64,000 bases of DNA from Flavipsychrobacter sp. (GTDB lineage: Bacteria; Bacteroidota; Bacteroidia; Chitinophagales; Chitinophagaceae), in contig JAFIGV010000025.1 in assembly GCA_017849575.1 (NCBI GenBank), positions 60,419 to 124,418 on the forward strand, written 5' to 3'. Positions 18,898 through 27,477 of the stretch are shown here, one piece after another; position 1 is the stretch's first letter, and each line of letters starts with the position of its first letter. The notes under the pieces were generated by a model. It saw nothing but the letters and a program-made list of their open reading frames with translations. It had not been told where the DNA came from and ran no database searches. Both the position numbers and the translations under genes were made by a program.

Positions 18898-19485
18898 TTA
18901 AAATATTACGCATAGACTTTTGATCACTCCTGCAAGCCTTATGGCATCGTAGATCCGGGGCTCCGTAGCTCCATGTTGCTTTACAGAATTTTCGTGCGAT
19001 GCCACACAACGCTCGCAACCATTCAGTGCAGACACCACAAGGCTCATCAGTTCAAAAAGTTCTTTGCCCATCACCGGGTTCATCATAACGCTCATGCGGA
19101 TGCCTGCCGGTGTGTTCTCATAATAGTCCACACCATCCATGTAATGACGAAAACGGTAGAAAACATTGTTGACATTCATGACGCCGGCGCAGGCATGCAC
19201 CTCTGCGAGTTCTGCATCACTGGCACCTTCGTCCCGTGCCTTCTGCTCAAAAGCGGATATCAACGTTTGATGTTTTTCATTGACGGCCACAGAAAGTGCC
19301 AGCAGCAAGGCGTCTTTTCTGCTGATGTTGCTGCTGTTCAAAACGGCGCTTACATTCAGTTTCAGGTCTCTTATATAACGACTGTCAACCGCTGCCAGAC
19401 GCTGAAGGCTCAGGCTGCTGTGTGTGGGTTCTATACCAAGTTCCGCAAAAAAGTTTGCGAGGGTTTCATTCTGCAAAATGTCCAT
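18898..19485 (-). CDS. ahpD: AhpD-like alkylhydroperoxidase (carboxymuconolactone decarboxylase fold)
   Basis: 195 aa, all-helical CMD-fold protein with the AhpD active-site pattern CERCVASHE (Cys157, Cys160, His164). In the mycobacterial system AhpD reduces AhpC using lipoamide-type electrons instead of AhpF. The gene lies 84 bp downstream of ahpC on the same strand, and no AhpF is present, which fits that role. The length is slightly above the usual ~175 aa because of the N-terminal ~20 residues. The gene is closed by a hairpin terminator at 18861-18889. Confidence 0.88.
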   Translation of the reverse strand: MDILQNETLANFFAELGIEPTHSSLSLQRLAAVDSRYIRDLKLNVSAVLNSSNISRKDALLLALSVAVNEKHQTLISAFEQKARDEGASDAELAEVHACAGVMNVNNVFYRFRHYMDGVDYYENTPAGIRMSVMMNPVMGKELFELMSLVVSALNGCERCVASHENSVKQHGATEPRIYDAIRLAGVIKSLCVIF

Positions 19486-19569
19486 AGTTGGATTGATAAA
19501 AAATAAGAAAATGCTATTACGAAAAATCCACCCAATAATGAGTGGACTTTACATTCATGATCATTGCTA

Positions 19570-20145
19570 TTAAGCAGCAGAAGCGGCTTCTTTTGCTTTT
19601 TTCTGAGTAAGAGTTTCTTGTCCCTTCGTCCAGTTACAGGGGCAAAGTTCATCTGTTTGCAGCGCATCAAGTACACGCAGCACTTCTGCCACATTGCGAC
19701 CTACACCCAGGTCATTGATGCTCACCCAGCGAACAATACCCTGAGGGTCTATGATAAACGTAGCACGGTAGGCCACTTTTTCACCGTCAGTGAGGATACC
19801 CAGTTCCTCTGCCAGGCTCTTCGATGTATCGGCGAGCATAGGAAATTTCAGCTCACGGAGATCGTTATGGTCTTTGCGCCAGGCCAGGTGAACAAACTCA
19901 CTGTCGGTTGATGCACCAATAAGCTGCGTATCACGATCCTGAAAATTTGCATAGTTCTTATTGAACTCAGCTATTTCCGTGGGACAAACAAAAGTGAAAT
20001 CCTTCGGCCACCAAAACATCACAGACCATTTTCCTGCAAGGTCCTCACTGCCAAGTGTTTTGAATTCCTTGTCTTTCTCGATCGAAACCACAGCCTTCTT
20101 CCTGAACTCAGGAAATTTCATTCCCACTGTTACGAAATTGTTCAT
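19570..20145 (-). CDS. ahpC: Alkyl hydroperoxide reductase AhpC (2-Cys peroxiredoxin)
   Basis: 191-aa thioredoxin-fold peroxidase reducing H2O2, organic hydroperoxides and peroxynitrite. The peroxidatic Cys54 is in TFVCPTE. Cys168 and Cys170 in DELCPCNW are the resolving Cys candidates; this C-terminal double Cys resembles AhpC proteins that work with AhpD. The downstream ahpD supports this. No OxyR or PerR gene is adjacent, and no operator could be recognised in the A/T-rich upstream region. Confidence 0.93.
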   Translation of the reverse strand: MNNFVTVGMKFPEFRKKAVVSIEKDKEFKTLGSEDLAGKWSVMFWWPKDFTFVCPTEIAEFNKNYANFQDRDTQLIGASTDSEFVHLAWRKDHNDLRELKFPMLADTSKSLAEELGILTDGEKVAYRATFIIDPQGIVRWVSINDLGVGRNVAEVLRVLDALQTDELCPCNWTKGQETLTQKKAKEAASAA

Positions 20146-20327
20146 AATCTATTGATACTTTTTTATTTGCGTGCAAATTTCGTCAAATACTCAGGTACCA
20201 CCAACTATTAGTCTGATCTTTTGCCCTATGTTTTGATAGATGATATCAATGTATTGCCCGGCGAAACGGCTGGCTGGTAAGGCAGGGGCGAAATTTGCCG
20301 TAGGCTGTTCTTATCGGAGGGGCAAGA

Positions 20328-20364
20328 GAAACGGCGTACGCCTGCTGCCGGTGTACGCCGTTTC
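20328..20364 (-). terminator. Long hairpin after the 20370-20663 gene, possible terminator
   Basis: Perfect 12-bp inverted repeat GAAACGGCGTAC / GTACGCCGTTTC (20328-20339 and 20353-20364) with a 13-nt loop, 5 bp past a stop codon. The minus-strand tail is TCTTGCCCC rather than a T run, so intrinsic termination is uncertain. It could instead stabilise the mRNA 3' end. Confidence 0.5.
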
Positions 20365-20369
20365 GGCTT

Positions 20370-20663
20370 TCAGTTTAAAGACAGCGCAGGTATGGGTTGC
20401 AACTGTGCGTGAAAATATCCTAAAAGATTACAGGCCACGTCAGCAAAAAATTTACGCAGGGGAAATGCCGAAACTACGTCCATGGCCGATCGCTCATCGT
20501 CAGCCAGTACTACACACCACAAATGATCTTTTGTCGCCGAGAGGCTAAAAAAAGGAATGCTTCCGCTTTCAAACAAAGGATGGAGATAGTGCATCTGCTC
20601 GTTCATCACATCCGTCAGATCTTCATCTATCGGAAGCAAGTCTATTTCGAACAAATACTTCAT
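20370..20663 (-). CDS. Small cytoplasmic protein of unknown function
   Basis: 97 aa from ATG 20663 (MKYLFEIDLLPID). The frame is open further upstream, but that part lies antisense-like over the end of the neighbouring gene and has no protein-like character. No signal peptide or membrane helix. The alternating beta-alpha pattern (a strand at the start, helix DLTDVMNEQMHYLHPLF, strand HLWCVVLA, helix DERSAMDVVSAF) suggests a ferredoxin-like dimeric alpha/beta-barrel of the muconolactone-isomerase type. I do not recognise a family. It starts 20 bp after the stop of the T9SS protein upstream and is probably co-transcribed with it. Confidence 0.55.
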   Translation of the reverse strand: MKYLFEIDLLPIDEDLTDVMNEQMHYLHPLFESGSIPFFSLSATKDHLWCVVLADDERSAMDVVSAFPLRKFFADVACNLLGYFHAQLQPIPALSLN

Positions 20664-20682
20664 GTACACCCTTGCGCTTAGG

Positions 20683-22695
20683 TCATCGTACCAGCGTAAC
20701 GTTACCGCTTCGCTTGAACCGCTTGTTCTCGATACAGAACCCGTCTGCCTCCCAGATGTAAACACCCATCGGTGCGGGGGTTCCATTCACTTTGCCATCC
20801 CATTGGCGTGTAACATCGCTTGTTTCAAAAACCAGTTTACCCCAACGGTCAAACACGCGCAGATAGTTCAGTTTAACGATCTGCCGATTCATCAGGCCAA
20901 ACCTGTTCGTGCCGGGGTTAGAAGATTCCGGTGTGAAGGCATTAGGAAGATTAATGTCATTGCAGGTTATCCGCACCACGACCGTATCAATATCATAACA
21001 TCCAAAGGTATTTCGCACTTCGAGGTAGTAGGTATAGTCGTAAGGCGGATTGACTACAGGATTCGTAATAGAAATGTTGCTGATGAACTGATTGGGCAGC
21101 CAGGTATAAGTGTATTGCGGACCTTCAGTAGTCATGGGGCCTCCCAATATCGTTTTAGCGCCATCTCCCAATACTCTGTCTGGACCAGCATCGGCTTTGT
21201 TCTTGCTCACGTCCACATATACATCTGTATCCACCACACATCCATTTGCATAGGGAACCACTACCCTATAATCGGTAGCAAACTCGGGCCACACACGCAC
21301 ATCGAATGAATCCGTTTTTGGACCGAGATTATAATCGGGACGCCAGTTGAAGCTAAGGCCTGTCTGTGAACGTATGGACAGCGTAAGCGAATCTCCCTGA
21401 CAAATAATAGTATCCTGACTGATGGTCATGGGGGGAATAGGCAATACGTCAATCTGCTGGCACTGCATCCTCATGGTAGGCAGACCCTCATCGAGTGCGA
21501 GGTAAACATTGTACCTGCCCGGTTGGCTATAGGAGTAAGTGGGAGGAATATTGGTTGTAGCAGACGTGACCGTAGCACTGGTACACTGTGGAAAAGCAAT
21601 TTGTGAAATGGAGTTATCACCGTAGTTCACAATGTAGCTGTAGAGATTATCTCTTTCTCTCACCACTTTGGTGATGCTCCTCGGGTCATTTAACGAACCA
21701 ACCGCAATGTACTCGGTTCCCCGGAAGGGACCCGTAACTACTGAGGGAGCGTCAAGACGAGTGATGCTACTGCCGAGGCCGTTAGTCACGAAGAAATGGA
21801 TAGCGTCGCAATCGCGGATAAAAGTGAGGCTGCTTGGTCCTTTGAGCGGATCTCCGGCGGTTGCAATAGTACTTCCAACCGGCACATTGGTCAGCGACGG
21901 GCCGAAGGCCAGTCTTGTGAGCGCATTGTTACCTACATTCACTGCGAAAGCAAACCATGCACCATTCTCTACTACAGGAATCATATCTGAAGGACCTCCG
22001 AAACCGAAGCCTGCTCCCATATCTGTAACCACGGGGGTCAGGGAGATATTATTGCCGAAAGAAAGTTTGATGAGGTGGTTATCCATCGAGTTGACGAGGT
22101 AACCAATATAATTAGTATCAACCTTCTGCACAAAAATGCCGCGCGGTCCGTTAAACACGCCACCCAGATTTCCAAAATTCACGCTGTTGGGCGTGTTGGT
22201 CAGCGATTTTCCAAAGTCGATACGAGCCATACTTGAATTGGCCACAGTTGTTCCGCCCACGGCAAACAGAAACCAGTCACCATTAGCATCCTGTGTGAGA
22301 AACAATTTAGCCGTACCACCGGGCATGGTGCCGTTAAGGTCGCCGATTACTTTGGTCTGCGGTATATTAGAAAGGCTGGGGCCGAAACTGAGCCGAACCA
22401 GGGTATTGTCAAGTTCGTTGGCTACAAATCCGTAGTAGTTCGCTCCTTCTTTTTCAATAACAATCGCCGTCGGCTTGTGCAGGTTGGTATCTGCTCCAAG
22501 GTTCGCGCCCGTGGGTGTATTAAAGAGATAACCTGAGCAGAAACCCCAGTAGTAGCTGGAAGCGGTGACATTGGTAGTGATATTGACGGGCTGACGAATA
22601 CAAACAGTATCCGGGACGTTGAATAATTTCTGAGCGTTAATATAATTCAGTTGCGACACCAACAGAAGTGCTACAAAAACGAGGCATTTTCTCAT
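20683..22695 (-). CDS. Secreted propeller-repeat protein with T9SS type B sorting domain
   Basis: 670 aa with a signal peptide (MRKCLVFVALLLVSQLNYINAQ). Residues ~60-350 hold about five repeats of ~50 aa built around an aromatic-G/A-F-V core and a R/K-L-x-FG-x-S-L element (LVRLSFGPSLSN, MARIDFGKSLTN, LIKLSFGNNIS, LTRLAFGPSLTN), which suggests a beta-propeller. One or two PKD-like modules follow, then the type B sorting domain (PNAFTPESS, VFDRWGKLVFETSD, PMGVYIW, GNVTLVR). Probably exported by the type IX system to the surface. It is divergent from the S46 peptidase gene, with 102 bp between starts. The function is unknown. Confidence 0.85.
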   Translation of the reverse strand: MRKCLVFVALLLVSQLNYINAQKLFNVPDTVCIRQPVNITTNVTASSYYWGFCSGYLFNTPTGANLGADTNLHKPTAIVIEKEGANYYGFVANELDNTLVRLSFGPSLSNIPQTKVIGDLNGTMPGGTAKLFLTQDANGDWFLFAVGGTTVANSSMARIDFGKSLTNTPNSVNFGNLGGVFNGPRGIFVQKVDTNYIGYLVNSMDNHLIKLSFGNNISLTPVVTDMGAGFGFGGPSDMIPVVENGAWFAFAVNVGNNALTRLAFGPSLTNVPVGSTIATAGDPLKGPSSLTFIRDCDAIHFFVTNGLGSSITRLDAPSVVTGPFRGTEYIAVGSLNDPRSITKVVRERDNLYSYIVNYGDNSISQIAFPQCTSATVTSATTNIPPTYSYSQPGRYNVYLALDEGLPTMRMQCQQIDVLPIPPMTISQDTIICQGDSLTLSIRSQTGLSFNWRPDYNLGPKTDSFDVRVWPEFATDYRVVVPYANGCVVDTDVYVDVSKNKADAGPDRVLGDGAKTILGGPMTTEGPQYTYTWLPNQFISNISITNPVVNPPYDYTYYLEVRNTFGCYDIDTVVVRITCNDINLPNAFTPESSNPGTNRFGLMNRQIVKLNYLRVFDRWGKLVFETSDVTRQWDGKVNGTPAPMGVYIWEADGFCIENKRFKRSGNVTLVR

Positions 22696-22797
22696 AATAC
22701 TGAAAAGGTCTTTCCGATATATTGGGCTAATATAACAATTACAGCAAAACTTTTATAGCAATGCACTATTTTTATTTCTCACAATCAAAATCTTGTT

Positions 22798-24972
22798 ATG
22801 TCTTACGTTCACTTCGGTGGCAAGTTATTAGAAAAGACCATTACACTCGCGCTTTTAGTTGGCTTTAGTTTTCAGATCCATGCTAAAGAAGGCATGTGGT
22901 TACCCCCTACCCTGCGGCAACGCGAGGCAGATATGAAGGCTATGGGATTGGAAATTCCGATAGACAAATTGTATAACGCCGACGGCACCGGCCTCAACAA
23001 TGCCGTAGTACTTTTTGGCAAAGGATGCACCGGAGAAATAATTTCCGGCAAAGGGCTGGTGCTCACCAATCATCACTGCGGCTATGGTACCGTGCAGGGC
23101 TTAAGCAGCAAAGAGAATGATTACTTTGCGCAGGGCTTTTTTGCAATGAATCCGGGCGAAGAAATTCCCTGCCCCGGGCTCACAGTGACCTTTATTCGTA
23201 AGATGGAAAACGTTTCTGATCTGATTTTATTCAACCTGCCCGACACCCTTCGGGAGGCACAACGCGACAGCATTATTTACGGCCGGGTAAAAGCCCTCGA
23301 AAAAGGATATCGCTACACGACAAAAATGGATGCTGTGATCAAGCCTTATTTCAACGGAAATCAATATTGGGTGATCATCAGTGAAACCTTTTCAGACATA
23401 CGCCTGGTAGGGTTTCCTCCCAATGGCATCGGGCAGTTTGGTGGCGATACTGACAATTGGATGTGGCCGCGCCACACCGGCGATTTCAGCATGTTTCGGG
23501 TATATGCAGGTAAGGATAACAAGCCAGCAGCCTACGCCAAAGAAAACAAACCCTACCAGACCAATAATTATTTCAGCATCAATACCGGTGGCTACAAAGA
23601 GGGCGATTTCACCATGGTCTATGGCTTTCCGGGCAGCACACAGGAGTACATTGCCTCAAGCCAGCTCAACCAGGTATATTCTATCGTGGACCCTATTCGT
23701 ATCAGTATCCGAACAAAAAAACTGGATGTCTGGACCCGCCACATGGCTGCAGACCGCGACGTATTTCTTAAATACACTTCAAAGCGTGCCGGTGTGGCCA
23801 ATGGCTGGAAGAAATGGCAAGGAGAAGTGCGCGGACTCAGCATCAATGACGTGGTGGCCAAAAAGCAAAACTATGAAGCAGAATTCCAGGCCTGGGCATC
23901 TTCTGAAGGCTCGCTACCCTATGCGGACGATCTTCTGTCGCATATCACCGCGCAAACCGAACAGGTGAACCCAAGGCTACAGGCAGAAATCATTATTCAG
24001 GAAGCGGCTCTGGGCATCGAGGCCATCCAACAAGCCGCTACGCTGGACAAAATGCTGCAGACGATGCGTGCACATATACCGTCCGGAAAGCTTACAGACT
24101 CATTGAAAAAACTGGCGGCATCGCTCGATGGATTTTACAAGAATTACGACGCTGCAACTGATCGGGATGTGTTTCTGGAACTGATGCCTGTTTACCTGAA
24201 TGCGCAAAACCATGTTGCTGCGCCTTCCGTAATAAAAAGCTTTGCAGCATACGGTAAAGACACGAGGCTTTGGGCCAACGACATCTATGGCATCAGCATG
24301 ATTGCCGACCAGCAAAAGCTCCGGCAATTTGTGAATGCTGCCGAGGCAAAAGACAGCCTCCGCATTTTGTCCGACCCCGCATGGAGACTGTACAACGACA
24401 TTGCTACCTATCGGAAAACAACACTGGCACCCGCCCTGAGCGAGTTCAGCAATTCGATGAACTACTACAACCGGCTCTATATAAAGGCCAGAATGAAGAA
24501 AGACTGGAATACGAATTTCTATCCAGATGCCAATCTTACGCTTCGCCTGGCCTATGGCAAAGTAGAAGGCATGGATCCCGATGGACCCGCGCCATATAGT
24601 TATCAAACTAACCTTGACGAAGCCATTGCCAAAGACAACCCGGAAGTAGAAGAGTTTCGGGTACCTCAAAAGCTCAAAAACCTTTATAATAAAAAGGACT
24701 ACGGACGATGGGCAGTAAATGGCACTGTGCCATTAGCATTTATTGCCACCAACCATACAAGTGGGGGTAATAGCGGCAGCCCGGTGCTCAATGCCAAAGG
24801 ACAATTGATTGGCACCAACTTCGACCGCGTATGGGAAGGCACCATGAGCGATTATTATTTTGATCCCAAACTTTGCCGAAACATTACGCTCGACATACGC
24901 TACACGCTTTTTATCATCGAAAAATTTGGCGGTGCAGGTTGGCTGCTCAAGGAAATGAAACTGGTGAAATAA
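22798..24972 (+). CDS. S46-family dipeptidyl-peptidase, DPP11-like (predicted Asp/Glu specificity)
   Basis: 724 aa with an N-terminal signal (ends near HAK30). S46 peptidases are exopeptidases that release dipeptides in the periplasm of Bacteroidota. The chymotrypsin-like triad regions are visible: NHHCGY at 91-96, the Asp region GDTDNWMWPRHTGDF, and nucleophile Ser659 in GGNSGSP. Eighteen residues later comes Arg677 (NFDRVW). In P. gingivalis DPP11 the pair is Ser655 and Arg673, the Arg setting preference for acidic P1 residues, whereas DPP7 has Gly there. The same spacing here argues for DPP11. It is transcribed alone, with a hairpin at 25004-25030. Confidence 0.9.
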   Translation: MSYVHFGGKLLEKTITLALLVGFSFQIHAKEGMWLPPTLRQREADMKAMGLEIPIDKLYNADGTGLNNAVVLFGKGCTGEIISGKGLVLTNHHCGYGTVQGLSSKENDYFAQGFFAMNPGEEIPCPGLTVTFIRKMENVSDLILFNLPDTLREAQRDSIIYGRVKALEKGYRYTTKMDAVIKPYFNGNQYWVIISETFSDIRLVGFPPNGIGQFGGDTDNWMWPRHTGDFSMFRVYAGKDNKPAAYAKENKPYQTNNYFSINTGGYKEGDFTMVYGFPGSTQEYIASSQLNQVYSIVDPIRISIRTKKLDVWTRHMAADRDVFLKYTSKRAGVANGWKKWQGEVRGLSINDVVAKKQNYEAEFQAWASSEGSLPYADDLLSHITAQTEQVNPRLQAEIIIQEAALGIEAIQQAATLDKMLQTMRAHIPSGKLTDSLKKLAASLDGFYKNYDAATDRDVFLELMPVYLNAQNHVAAPSVIKSFAAYGKDTRLWANDIYGISMIADQQKLRQFVNAAEAKDSLRILSDPAWRLYNDIATYRKTTLAPALSEFSNSMNYYNRLYIKARMKKDWNTNFYPDANLTLRLAYGKVEGMDPDGPAPYSYQTNLDEAIAKDNPEVEEFRVPQKLKNLYNKKDYGRWAVNGTVPLAFIATNHTSGGNSGSPVLNAKGQLIGTNFDRVWEGTMSDYYFDPKLCRNITLDIRYTLFIIEKFGGAGWLLKEMKLVK

Positions 24973-25003
24973 TCAAAAGAATAATTAATAGGCTGAAAAC
25001 CTG

Positions 25004-25034
25004 ATTGGCTGCTTTTACCGGGCAGCCAATGTTT
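25004..25034 (+). terminator. Terminator after the S46 peptidase gene
   Basis: Perfect 9-bp stem ATTGGCTGC / GCAGCCAAT (25004-25012 and 25022-25030) with a 9-nt loop, followed by GTTTT. It lies 31 bp past the stop and upstream of the fumC promoter. The T run is short. Confidence 0.65.
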
Positions 25035-25072
25035 TAGGCAACATCCCTTTCTCGTAGTCAATCCTGATTTTA

Positions 25073-25080
25073 TATCTTTG
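25073..25080 (+). promoter_or_regulatory. Putative -7 box TATCTTTG of fumC
   Basis: Perfect TAnnTTTG match followed by CGCCGTT, the same context seen at purD and ribD. Here it is 43 nt before the ATG, so the transcript would have a leader of roughly 35 nt. No clear -33 element was found. Confidence 0.55.
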
Positions 25081-25123
25081 CGCCGTTCAATTTTTTACTC
25101 ATCAATCTATCAATTTACCAAGA

Positions 25124-26527
25124 ATGGAATACCGCATTGAGAAAGACACGATGGGCGAAGTAAAAGTGCCTGTGCATGCACTCTACGGCGCACAAACGCA
25201 ACGTTCTATCGAGAACTTTAAGATTGCTCAGGACATCAACAGAATGCCCAAAGAAATCATTCGCGCATTTGCCTACCTTAAAAAAGCTGCTGCATTGACC
25301 AATAACGAACTGGGTGTATTGGCTGATGAAAAAGCAAAACTCATCGGTCAGGTATGCGATGAGATTCTCGAAGGTAAATTAGATAACGAGTTTCCGCTGG
25401 TGGTTTGGCAAACGGGTTCCGGCACGCAAAGTAATATGAACGTCAATGAGGTGGTCGCCTATCGCGCGCATCTGATCCATGGCGGTCAACTTACCGACAA
25501 GGAAAAATTCGTTCACCCCAACGATGATGTGAACAAATCCCAGTCTTCCAACGATACTTTCCCTACAGCCATGCACATTGCGGCTTACAAAATGCTGGTG
25601 GATGTAACCATTCCCGGAATAAAAAAACTCCGCGATACCCTTGCTGCAAAGTCGAAAGAATTTATGCACGTAGTAAAGATCGGTCGTACGCATTTTATGG
25701 ATGCAACGCCGCTCACACTAGGGCAGGAATTGAGCGGTTATGTTTCTCAGCTTGACCACGGCCTACGTGCCATCAATAATACTTTAGCGCATCTTAGCGA
25801 GCTGGCACTTGGCGGTACAGCGGTAGGCACCGGCATCAATACACCCAAAGGCTACGCTGTAAAAGTGGCTGAAAAAATTGCTGAGCTTACAAGTCTGCCC
25901 TTTGTTACTGCAGAAAATAAATTTGAAAGCCTGGCGGCACACGATGCTATTGTAGAAGCACACGGAGCACTAAAAACCGTGGCAGTGAGCCTGATGAAAA
26001 TAGCCAACGATATTCGGATGCTTAGCTCAGGTCCACGTTCCGGAATTGGTGAAATTTTCATCCCCGACAATGAACCCGGATCATCCATCATGCCGGGAAA
26101 AGTTAACCCCACACAATGCGAAGCTCTGACGATGATTGCTGCACAGGTCATGGGCAATGATGTAGCCATCAACATTGGCGGTGCAACCGGACATTTCGAA
26201 CTGAACGTGTTCAAACCGGTAATGATCTACAATTTCCTGCACAGCGCAAGGCTTATTGGCGAAGGCTGTGTGAGCTTTAATGATAAATGTGCGGTGGGTA
26301 TTGAGCCCATTCAGAAAAACATTGATCAGCACCTCAACAACTCCCTGATGCTGGTGACTTCTCTCAACACGAAAATTGGCTATTACAAAGCAGCAGAAAT
26401 TGCACAGACGGCTCACAAACAAGGAAAGACGCTGAAGGAAACAGCAATTGAACTGGGCTACCTCACAGCCGAACAGTTTGACGAATGGGTGAAACCTGTA
26501 GAGATGGTAGGTGAATTACCTTCGTAG
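25124..26527 (+). CDS. fumC: Fumarate hydratase, class II
   Basis: Iron-independent TCA-cycle enzyme interconverting fumarate and L-malate (467 aa, homotetramer). The N-terminus ([14 protein letters not shown]...[12 protein letters not shown]), the central [11 protein letters not shown], the H-rich [12 protein letters not shown] and the superfamily signature [13 protein letters not shown], which contains the catalytic Ser loop, are all intact. The close relative aspartase is unlikely because the substrate-loop sequences follow FumC. It has its own promoter and ends at a bidirectional terminator. Malate is also the substrate of BshA, encoded at 17196-18356. Confidence 0.95.
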   Translation: MEYRIEKDTMGEVKVPVHALYGAQTQRSIENFKIAQDINRMPKEIIRAFAYLKKAAALTNNELGVLADEKAKLIGQVCDEILEGKLDNEFPLVVWQTGSGTQSNMNVNEVVAYRAHLIHGGQLTDKEKFVHPNDDVNKSQSSNDTFPTAMHIAAYKMLVDVTIPGIKKLRDTLAAKSKEFMHVVKIGRTHFMDATPLTLGQELSGYVSQLDHGLRAINNTLAHLSELALGGTAVGTGINTPKGYAVKVAEKIAELTSLPFVTAENKFESLAAHDAIVEAHGALKTVAVSLMKIANDIRMLSSGPRSGIGEIFIPDNEPGSSIMPGKVNPTQCEALTMIAAQVMGNDVAINIGGATGHFELNVFKPVMIYNFLHSARLIGEGCVSFNDKCAVGIEPIQKNIDQHLNNSLMLVTSLNTKIGYYKAAEIAQTAHKQGKTLKETAIELGYLTAEQFDEWVKPVEMVGELPS

Positions 26528-26551
26528 GTATCTTGATATTCCTCTATAAAA

Positions 26552-26578
26552 AAAAGCGTCTCCTTTCGAGGCGCTTTT
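26552..26578. terminator. Bidirectional terminator between fumC and the MaoC-like gene
   Basis: Stem AAAAGCGTCTC / GAGGCGCTTTT (26552-26562 and 26568-26578, one G-T pair) with loop CTTTC. A flanking A run on the left and T's on the right give U tracts in both directions, between two convergent genes. Confidence 0.85.
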
Positions 26579-26599
26579 CCATTTCGATAAACTACTTTT

Positions 26600-27013
26600 T
26601 TAACTCCACACATACTGCTTCTTATTCAGCAGCAAGGCTTCGCCGGCAATCGTCTTATCACCGGTGCTCACTTCGTACACCGCACAATCGTACAGAATGC
26701 GGTTCTTCTCTGGGAAAATCTCCTTTACGGTAATCACGGCTTCATAATCCGTATCCACAAACATCGGCTTCATCCATTTCATGCTTTGGCTCATATATAC
26801 GTGCCCATCAGCATGCCAGAGTGCACCAAAAATTTTGGTAAATACACTTGCACCCAAAAAACCGTGAATGATGTTTCTTCCAAACATACTGTCCTTACCT
26901 GCCTGCGCATCTATATGCAAGGGGTTTACGTCGCCGCTCACCCGGGCATACGTGTCCACGTCGTCTTGTGTGTAACTAAACTTGTGGCGAAATTCATCTC
27001 CTACTTTAAGCAT
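26600..27013 (-). CDS. MaoC-like (R)-specific enoyl-CoA hydratase, PhaJ-like
   Basis: 137 aa from ATG 27013; the frame opens earlier but only MLKVGDEFRHKF onward fits the family. Single hot-dog domain with hydratase motif GDVNPLHID (Asp28 and His33, five apart as in PhaJ) and FGRNIIHGFLGAS. Such enzymes convert trans-2-enoyl-CoA to (R)-3-hydroxyacyl-CoA, the monomer for polyhydroxyalkanoate, or act in fatty-acid metabolism. The gene is divergent from a PhaE-like gene, which makes a PHA link plausible but unproven, as no phaC is in the window. Confidence 0.85.
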   Translation of the reverse strand: MLKVGDEFRHKFSYTQDDVDTYARVSGDVNPLHIDAQAGKDSMFGRNIIHGFLGASVFTKIFGALWHADGHVYMSQSMKWMKPMFVDTDYEAVITVKEIFPEKNRILYDCAVYEVSTGDKTIAGEALLLNKKQYVWS

Positions 27014-27477
27014 AACTATTTTTTTGTACAACACTAAAATAGTCAAGTGACTCAAATTCCAAAATAATAAGGGATGAAAAACAACATCATTCGACGTCCT
27101 GGGCCCGCATACGATAACAGTTCCCATGCTTCAGGAGGCACGCCTGTTAAATTATCACTACGGCTGGATAAATCCCGCTGTTTCCGGAGACACTAAGGAC
27201 GATGGACTGTTTTCCGGATGGTATCGAACAACCCATGCACCATAGGCCCAGACATCTTAATAAATCAATAAAAAAATCCGAACCGAAAAGAATTTTACAA
27301 TTATTAATAGGAAACCGCTACCTTTGCGCCGCCAAAAGGAAAGTAATCAGGAATAGAAGATACAGCGAAGTAAAAATTGTTTAACAGGAAGGAAATACAG
27401 GGCTAATATAATAGCTATCCTTTTGCAGAAGAATATTTCAGGTAAAAAATTTTTTTTCTCAATAAAAAAAGCAAACA
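27014..27477. other. 464-bp divergent intergenic region
   Basis: Lies between the MaoC-like and PhaE-like starts. It holds the candidate -7 box at 27319 and an A/T-rich, largely unstructured leader ending in A-rich sequence (AAAAAAAGCAAACA) before the phaE-like ATG, as is usual where ribosome binding does not depend on Shine-Dalgarno pairing. I see no tRNA, no strong hairpin and no convincing small gene; a 60-codon open frame at 27202-27384 lacks protein-like character. Confidence 0.6.
27319..27326 (+). promoter_or_regulatory. Putative -7 box TACCTTTG of the PhaE-like gene
   Basis: Perfect TAnnTTTG followed by CGCCG. It predicts a leader of about 145 nt before the ATG at 27478, the longest in the window. 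TTTT at 27293-27296 could be a weak -33 element at 22-nt spacing. Confidence 0.45.

Noticed and set aside
27202..27384. 60-codon frame in the MaoC/PhaE intergenic region
   Set aside because: It spans the candidate phaE promoter, has a biased basic composition, and lacks any domain.
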